DNA from: Parahaliea mediterranea
Lineage (GTDB): Bacteria > Pseudomonadota > Gammaproteobacteria > Pseudomonadales > Halieaceae
Length of the DNA stretch: 64,000 bases
Direction: 5' to 3'
NCBI RefSeq assembly: GCF_017255185.1
Contig: NZ_JAFKCZ010000002.1
Coordinates: 62,001 to 126,000 of the forward strand
Shown here: piece after piece, positions 60,415 to 64,000 of the stretch
Layout: the number at the start of each line of letters is the position of its first letter
Position numbering within the stretch: position 1 is the stretch's first letter
Translations under genes and position numbers: made by a program
Notes under the pieces: generated by a model
Database searches by the model: none
Told to the model about the DNA's origin: nothing
Seen by the model: only the letters and a program-made list of their open reading frames with translations

Positions 60415-62562
60415 ATGCCGCTGACCCAGGATTCTCCCGGCGCCGCCGATACCCGCACCCACTACCGTGCCTGTCACCTCTGCGAGGCCATCTGCGGCCT
60501 GTTGATCGAAACCCGGGGCGAGGAGGTGGTCAGCATCAAGGGCGACCCGCAAGACCCCCTGAGTCGCGGGCATATCTGCCCCAAGGCCATCGCCCTCAAG
60601 GACATCCACGAGGACCCGGATCGCCTGCGCGGGCCGGTAAAGAAGGTCGCGGACGCGAAGGGCGGCAGCCACTGGCAGGAAATCACCTGGCAGGAGGCCC
60701 TGGATACCACCGCCGAGAAGTTACTGGAAACGGTCGATGAACACGGCGTCAACGCCCTCGGCATCTACATGGGCAACCCCACCGTGCACAACTACGGGAT
60801 GATGACCCACCAGGGCCAGCTGTTTCGCTATTTCCGCACCGACAATCGTTTTTCCGCCACCTCGGTGGACCAGCTGCCCCACCACCTGGCGGCGCTGTGG
60901 CTGTTCGGGCACAAACTGATGTTCCCGATCCCGGACATCGATCGCAGCGATTATTTCCTGATGCTGGGCGCCAACCCGGTGGCCTCCAACGGCAGCATCT
61001 GGACCGTGCCCGACATCCGCCGCCGGATCAAGGACTTCAAGGCCCGCGGGGGCCGGCTGGTGGTGATCGATCCGCGGCGCACCGAGACCGCGGCGCTGGC
61101 CAGCGAGCACCACTTCATTGCGCCGGGGACCGACGCCCTGTTGTTGGCGGCACTGCTGCATACGCTGTTCGCGGAGGGCCTGGTGGACCCCGGCCCGCTG
61201 GCGCCCTTCACCACCGGGCTGGACGCGGTGGCGGAGGCGATGGCGCCCTTTACCCCCGACTTCGCCGCGACGCACACCGGTATCGACGCCGACACCATCC
61301 GCCAGATGGCGCGCAACTTCGCGGATGCGAAAGCCGCTATCTGCTACGGCCGCATGGGCGTCTCGACCCAGGCCTACGGCGCCCTCAGCCAGTGGCTTAT
61401 CCAGTTGCTGAACATCGCCACTGGCAATCTGGACAAACCCGGCGGCTCCCTGTTCACCCTGCCGGCGGTGGACCAGGTGGCGACCACCGGCCCGGGCGGC
61501 TTCGGCCGCCACCACAGCCGGGTGCGGGGGCTACCGGAATTTGACCGGGAACTGCCCGCCTCCACCCTGGCCGAGGAGATCACCACCGAAGGGGAAGGGC
61601 AAATTCGCGCCCTGTTCACCGGCGCGGGCAATCCGGTGCTGTCCACACCCAACGGCCGGCAGCTGGACGCGGCGCTGGCGCAACTGGATTTCATGGTGTC
61701 GCTGGACCCCTACATCAACGAAACCACCCGCCACGCCGACATCATCCTGCCGCCGACCTCGCCCCTGGAACATGACCACTACGACCTCGCCTTCCACGTC
61801 AACGCAATGCGCAATACCACGCGGTTCAGCGAGGCCGTGTTCGACAAGCCCGACGGAGCGCTGCACGACTGGGAAATTTTCCAGGCACTGGCCGAGCGGG
61901 TTGCGACCGCGCGGGGACAGGAAACGCCTCCGGCGGTGCCGCCGGCGCAGATGATTGATTTCGCCCTGCAGGCGGGGCCCTACGGCAACGCCAGCGAGCA
62001 CGCCCTGGACCTACAGCAGCTGCGGGCCCAACCCTCGGGAATCGACCTGGGCGAGCTGCAACCACAGCTGCCCGCGCGCCTGCGCACGGCGGACCAGCGG
62101 ATTCACTGCGCCACCCCGGAACCACTGGCCGACCTCGCCCGCCTGCTGCGGGACTTCGACACCGACCGCGACAAGGAACTGCGCCTGATCGGGCGGCGCC
62201 ACCTGCGCTCCAACAACTCCTGGATGCACAACTACCATCGCCTGGTGAAAGGGCCGGACCGCTGTACCCTGTTGATGCACCCCCGCGACATGGACAGCCG
62301 CCGGCTGGCGGACGGCATGGAAGTCGAGTTGCGCTCGCGCGCGGGCGCGGTGCGGGTCCAGGTGGAACGCAGCGAGGACATCATGCCCGGGGTGGTGAGC
62401 CTGCCCCACGGCTTCGGCCACCACCGCGACGGCGTGCGCCTGGGCACCGCCCGCGAGCACGCCGGCATCAGTTGCAACGATGTCACCGACGAGCTGGCCC
62501 TGGATGCGCTATCGGGTAATGCCGCGGTCAACGGCGTGCCGGTCACTGTGGCCGCACCCTGA
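60415..62562 (+). CDS. molybdopterin-dependent oxidoreductase (single-subunit type)
   Basis: A 715-residue MopB-superfamily enzyme. The 4Fe-4S site is Cys20, Cys23, Cys27 and Cys55. Further landmarks are GNPTVHNYGMMTHQG, MLGANPVASNGSIW (cofactor binding), CYGRMGVSTQAYG and the C-terminal MopB_CT barrel (RLIGRRHLRSNNSWMHNYHRLV, DMDSRRLADGMEVELRSRAG, GVVSLPHGFGHHRDG). No Tat signal, so it should be cytoplasmic. The substrate is not evident, and no other oxidoreductase subunits are adjacent. I prefer the ATG at 60415 (GGAG seven bases before) to the ATG four codons earlier. Confidence 0.88.
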   Translation: MPLTQDSPGAADTRTHYRACHLCEAICGLLIETRGEEVVSIKGDPQDPLSRGHICPKAIALKDIHEDPDRLRGPVKKVADAKGGSHWQEITWQEALDTTAEKLLETVDEHGVNALGIYMGNPTVHNYGMMTHQGQLFRYFRTDNRFSATSVDQLPHHLAALWLFGHKLMFPIPDIDRSDYFLMLGANPVASNGSIWTVPDIRRRIKDFKARGGRLVVIDPRRTETAALASEHHFIAPGTDALLLAALLHTLFAEGLVDPGPLAPFTTGLDAVAEAMAPFTPDFAATHTGIDADTIRQMARNFADAKAAICYGRMGVSTQAYGALSQWLIQLLNIATGNLDKPGGSLFTLPAVDQVATTGPGGFGRHHSRVRGLPEFDRELPASTLAEEITTEGEGQIRALFTGAGNPVLSTPNGRQLDAALAQLDFMVSLDPYINETTRHADIILPPTSPLEHDHYDLAFHVNAMRNTTRFSEAVFDKPDGALHDWEIFQALAERVATARGQETPPAVPPAQMIDFALQAGPYGNASEHALDLQQLRAQPSGIDLGELQPQLPARLRTADQRIHCATPEPLADLARLLRDFDTDRDKELRLIGRRHLRSNNSWMHNYHRLVKGPDRCTLLMHPRDMDSRRLADGMEVELRSRAGAVRVQVERSEDIMPGVVSLPHGFGHHRDGVRLGTAREHAGISCNDVTDELALDALSGNAAVNGVPVTVAAP

Positions 62563-62651
62563 TGCCGTCCGGCACGCAACCGCGCGCCGGAGGACTTTGT
62601 GCTGTCGCCGGAGTTCGCTAAACTCGGGGCAACATAAACGGGGGCACTTAC

Positions 62652-63248
62652 ATGGACATTTCCACCATCGTATTCTGGCTGGTTCTGCTGGGACTGGTGA
62701 TCTACGTCGTCGCCATCTACAACAAGCTGGTAACCCTGAAGAACCGCTACCTGAACGCCTTTGCCCAGATCGAGGTGCAGCTGAAGCGGCGCTACGACCT
62801 GATCCCCAACCTGGTGGAAACCGCCAAGGGCTACCTGGGCCACGAGCGCGAAACCCTGGAAGCCGTCACCACCGCGCGCAACGACGCCGCCGCCATCCTC
62901 AAGGCGGTGAGCGACAGCAATGTCGACGGCGGGGCGATGCGCAAACTGGCCAGCGCGGAAAACGCCCTGCAGGGCGCGCTGGGCAAACTCAACGTGACCA
63001 TGGAAGCCTACCCCGACCTGAAGGCCAGCGAGAACATGCAGCAGCTCACCGAGGAGCTGACCAACACCGAAAACCGCGTGTCCTTTGCCCGCCAGGGTTA
63101 CAACGACGCGGTGATGGCCTACAACACCTATCGCCAGACCTTCCCGCCGGTGTTCTTCGCCGCCCGCTTCGGTCACCCGCGGAACGCCGAACTGCTGGAG
63201 TTCGACGACACGGTCCAGATCCAGGCGGCACCGAAAGTCTCCTTCTAG
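62652..63248 (+). CDS. LemA-family protein
   Basis: A 198-residue protein with one N-terminal membrane helix (about 5-25) followed by helical bundles: YNKLVTLKNRYLNAFAQIEVQLKRRYDLIPNLVETAKGY (24-62), a LemA hallmark, and NTENRVSFARQGYNDAVMAYNTYRQTFPP later. The C-terminus is short. ATG with a GGGGG site. LemA genes commonly precede an M48 peptidase gene, as here 50 bp downstream; the function of LemA is not settled. Confidence 0.92.
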   Translation: MDISTIVFWLVLLGLVIYVVAIYNKLVTLKNRYLNAFAQIEVQLKRRYDLIPNLVETAKGYLGHERETLEAVTTARNDAAAILKAVSDSNVDGGAMRKLASAENALQGALGKLNVTMEAYPDLKASENMQQLTEELTNTENRVSFARQGYNDAVMAYNTYRQTFPPVFFAARFGHPRNAELLEFDDTVQIQAAPKVSF

Positions 63249-63298
63249 GGATTGGGGACAGTCCCGCGGCGCGCGCCGCGGGTCGACGGTAGCCCGGC

Positions 63299-64000
63299 AT
63301 GGATTTTTTCCAGGAACAGGACATCGCCCGGCGCAACGCGCGCCTGCTGGTGGTGCTGTTTCTGCTGGCGGTACTGCTGCTGATCGTACTGGCCAACGCC
63401 GCGATCGCGGGCTACCTCTGGTTCAGCCAGGACTACAACATCTACGCCGGCAGTCGCGAGGGCCTGCGCGGCTTTCTCGCCCACTTCAGCTGGGAGCGCT
63501 TTGGTTTTATCGGCCTCGCGGTCACCGCCACCATTGCCCTGGTGGTGACGCTGAAGTGGATGCAGCTGTCGGCGGGGGGCAAGGTGGTGGCGGAGTCCAT
63601 GGGTGGCCGCCGCATCCTGCCGCAAACCGACGACCGCTTCGAGCGGCGCTGCCTCAATGTGGTCGAGGAAATGGCCCTGGCGGCCAACATGCCGGTACCC
63701 GCGGTCTACGCCCTCGACAACGAGCGGGGCATCAACGCCTTCGCCGCCGGGTCGACGCCCGCGGATGCCGTGGTAGCCGTGACCCGGGGCACTCTTGACC
63801 ATCTCACGCGCCACGAACTGCAGGGCGTGATCGCCCATGAGTTCAGCCATATCCTCAACGGCGACATGCGCCTGAACATCCGCCTGGCGGCGATGCTCAA
63901 GGGCATCACCTTCGTCGGCGACGTGGGTCACTTCCTGCTACGCAGCTCCGGCCACGCCCGCACCGGCCTCGGCAACCGCCGCTCCAACAAGGGCGCGGCC
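63299..64000 (+). CDS. M48-family membrane metallopeptidase (cut by window end)
   Basis: The first 234 residues are visible and no stop codon occurs before the edge. Two N-terminal membrane segments (about 15-40 and 62-84) are followed by RRCLNVVEEMALAANMPVPAVYALDNERGINAFAAG, typical of M48 enzymes, and the zinc motif HEFSH (about 180-184; Glu is the catalytic residue). It is an HtpX-like integral membrane protease, probably co-transcribed with the LemA gene 50 bp upstream. ATG at 63299; the ribosome site is weak (GACGGTAG). The frame is complete as far as it can be read. Confidence 0.9.
   Translation, partial: MDFFQEQDIARRNARLLVVLFLLAVLLLIVLANAAIAGYLWFSQDYNIYAGSREGLRGFLAHFSWERFGFIGLAVTATIALVVTLKWMQLSAGGKVVAESMGGRRILPQTDDRFERRCLNVVEEMALAANMPVPAVYALDNERGINAFAAGSTPADAVVAVTRGTLDHLTRHELQGVIAHEFSHILNGDMRLNIRLAAMLKGITFVGDVGHFLLRSSGHARTGLGNRRSNKGAA

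Overview
The window is chromosomal DNA from a GC-rich, Gram-negative gammaproteobacterium. The gene orders nrdR-ribD-ribE-ribBA-ribH-nusB-thiL-pgpA and rnr-rlmB-rpsF-rpsR-DUF2232-rplI-dnaB are typical of that class. Two TonB-dependent receptors, a secreted sulfatase, a methylcitrate cycle and an Anbu locus suit an aquatic heterotroph of the Cellvibrionales/Halieaceae kind, but that placement is inference. Most of the window is well-packed core sequence with strong G/C third positions. Two stretches are visibly more AT-rich: the HAD/membrane-protein pair at 18.5-20.0 kb and the metR-mesX-mesD block at 33.4-35.9 kb.

Layout. 0-6.5 kb: a minus-strand riboflavin/thiamine/phospholipid operon, split at two internal junctions by tandem palindromic repeat arrays. 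6.6-11.4 kb: an amino-acid permease divergent from a gamma-glutamyltransferase homologue, then two lipoproteins, one FlgO-like. 11.4-18.4 kb: glyA, UDP-glucose dehydrogenase, a retropepsin-like/AstE-like pair lacking RimK, ettA and a PilZ protein. 18.5-26.4 kb: HAD phosphatase, membrane protein, PP2C phosphatase, radA, a triple-DnaT-domain protein, a lambda-P-like protein, a 476-bp nest of inverted repeats, and dnaB. 26.7-32.4 kb: ribosomal-protein and RNA-processing operon plus tRNA-Leu(CAG). 32.5-35.9 kb: MetR with the oxygen-dependent, folate-independent methionine synthase pair MesX/MesD. 36-44 kb: methylcitrate cycle genes (prpC, acnD, prpF and a PrpB-superfamily lyase) with a divergent ScfR/RamB-type regulator and TTTGCAAA boxes between them. 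44-54 kb: dipeptidase, two TonB receptors, sulfatase and two AraC regulators. 54-60.3 kb: Anbu proteasome-like peptidase facing an ATP-grasp/alpha-E/Zn-peptidase operon and a glycosyltransferase. 60.4-64 kb: molybdopterin oxidoreductase, LemA and an M48 peptidase cut by the window end.

The points most worth a second look are: the operon RibBA protein, where both catalytic domains have lost diagnostic residues; a possible chromosomal helicase-loading module (triple DnaT domain plus lambda-P-like protein) beside dnaB; the long nested inverted repeats between them; the family of REP-like palindromes whose stem arms change together, including copies with an insert in the loop; the MesX/MesD island; and the TTTGCAAA operators of the propionate locus. 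No CRISPR array, rRNA, phage or complete insertion sequence was seen.
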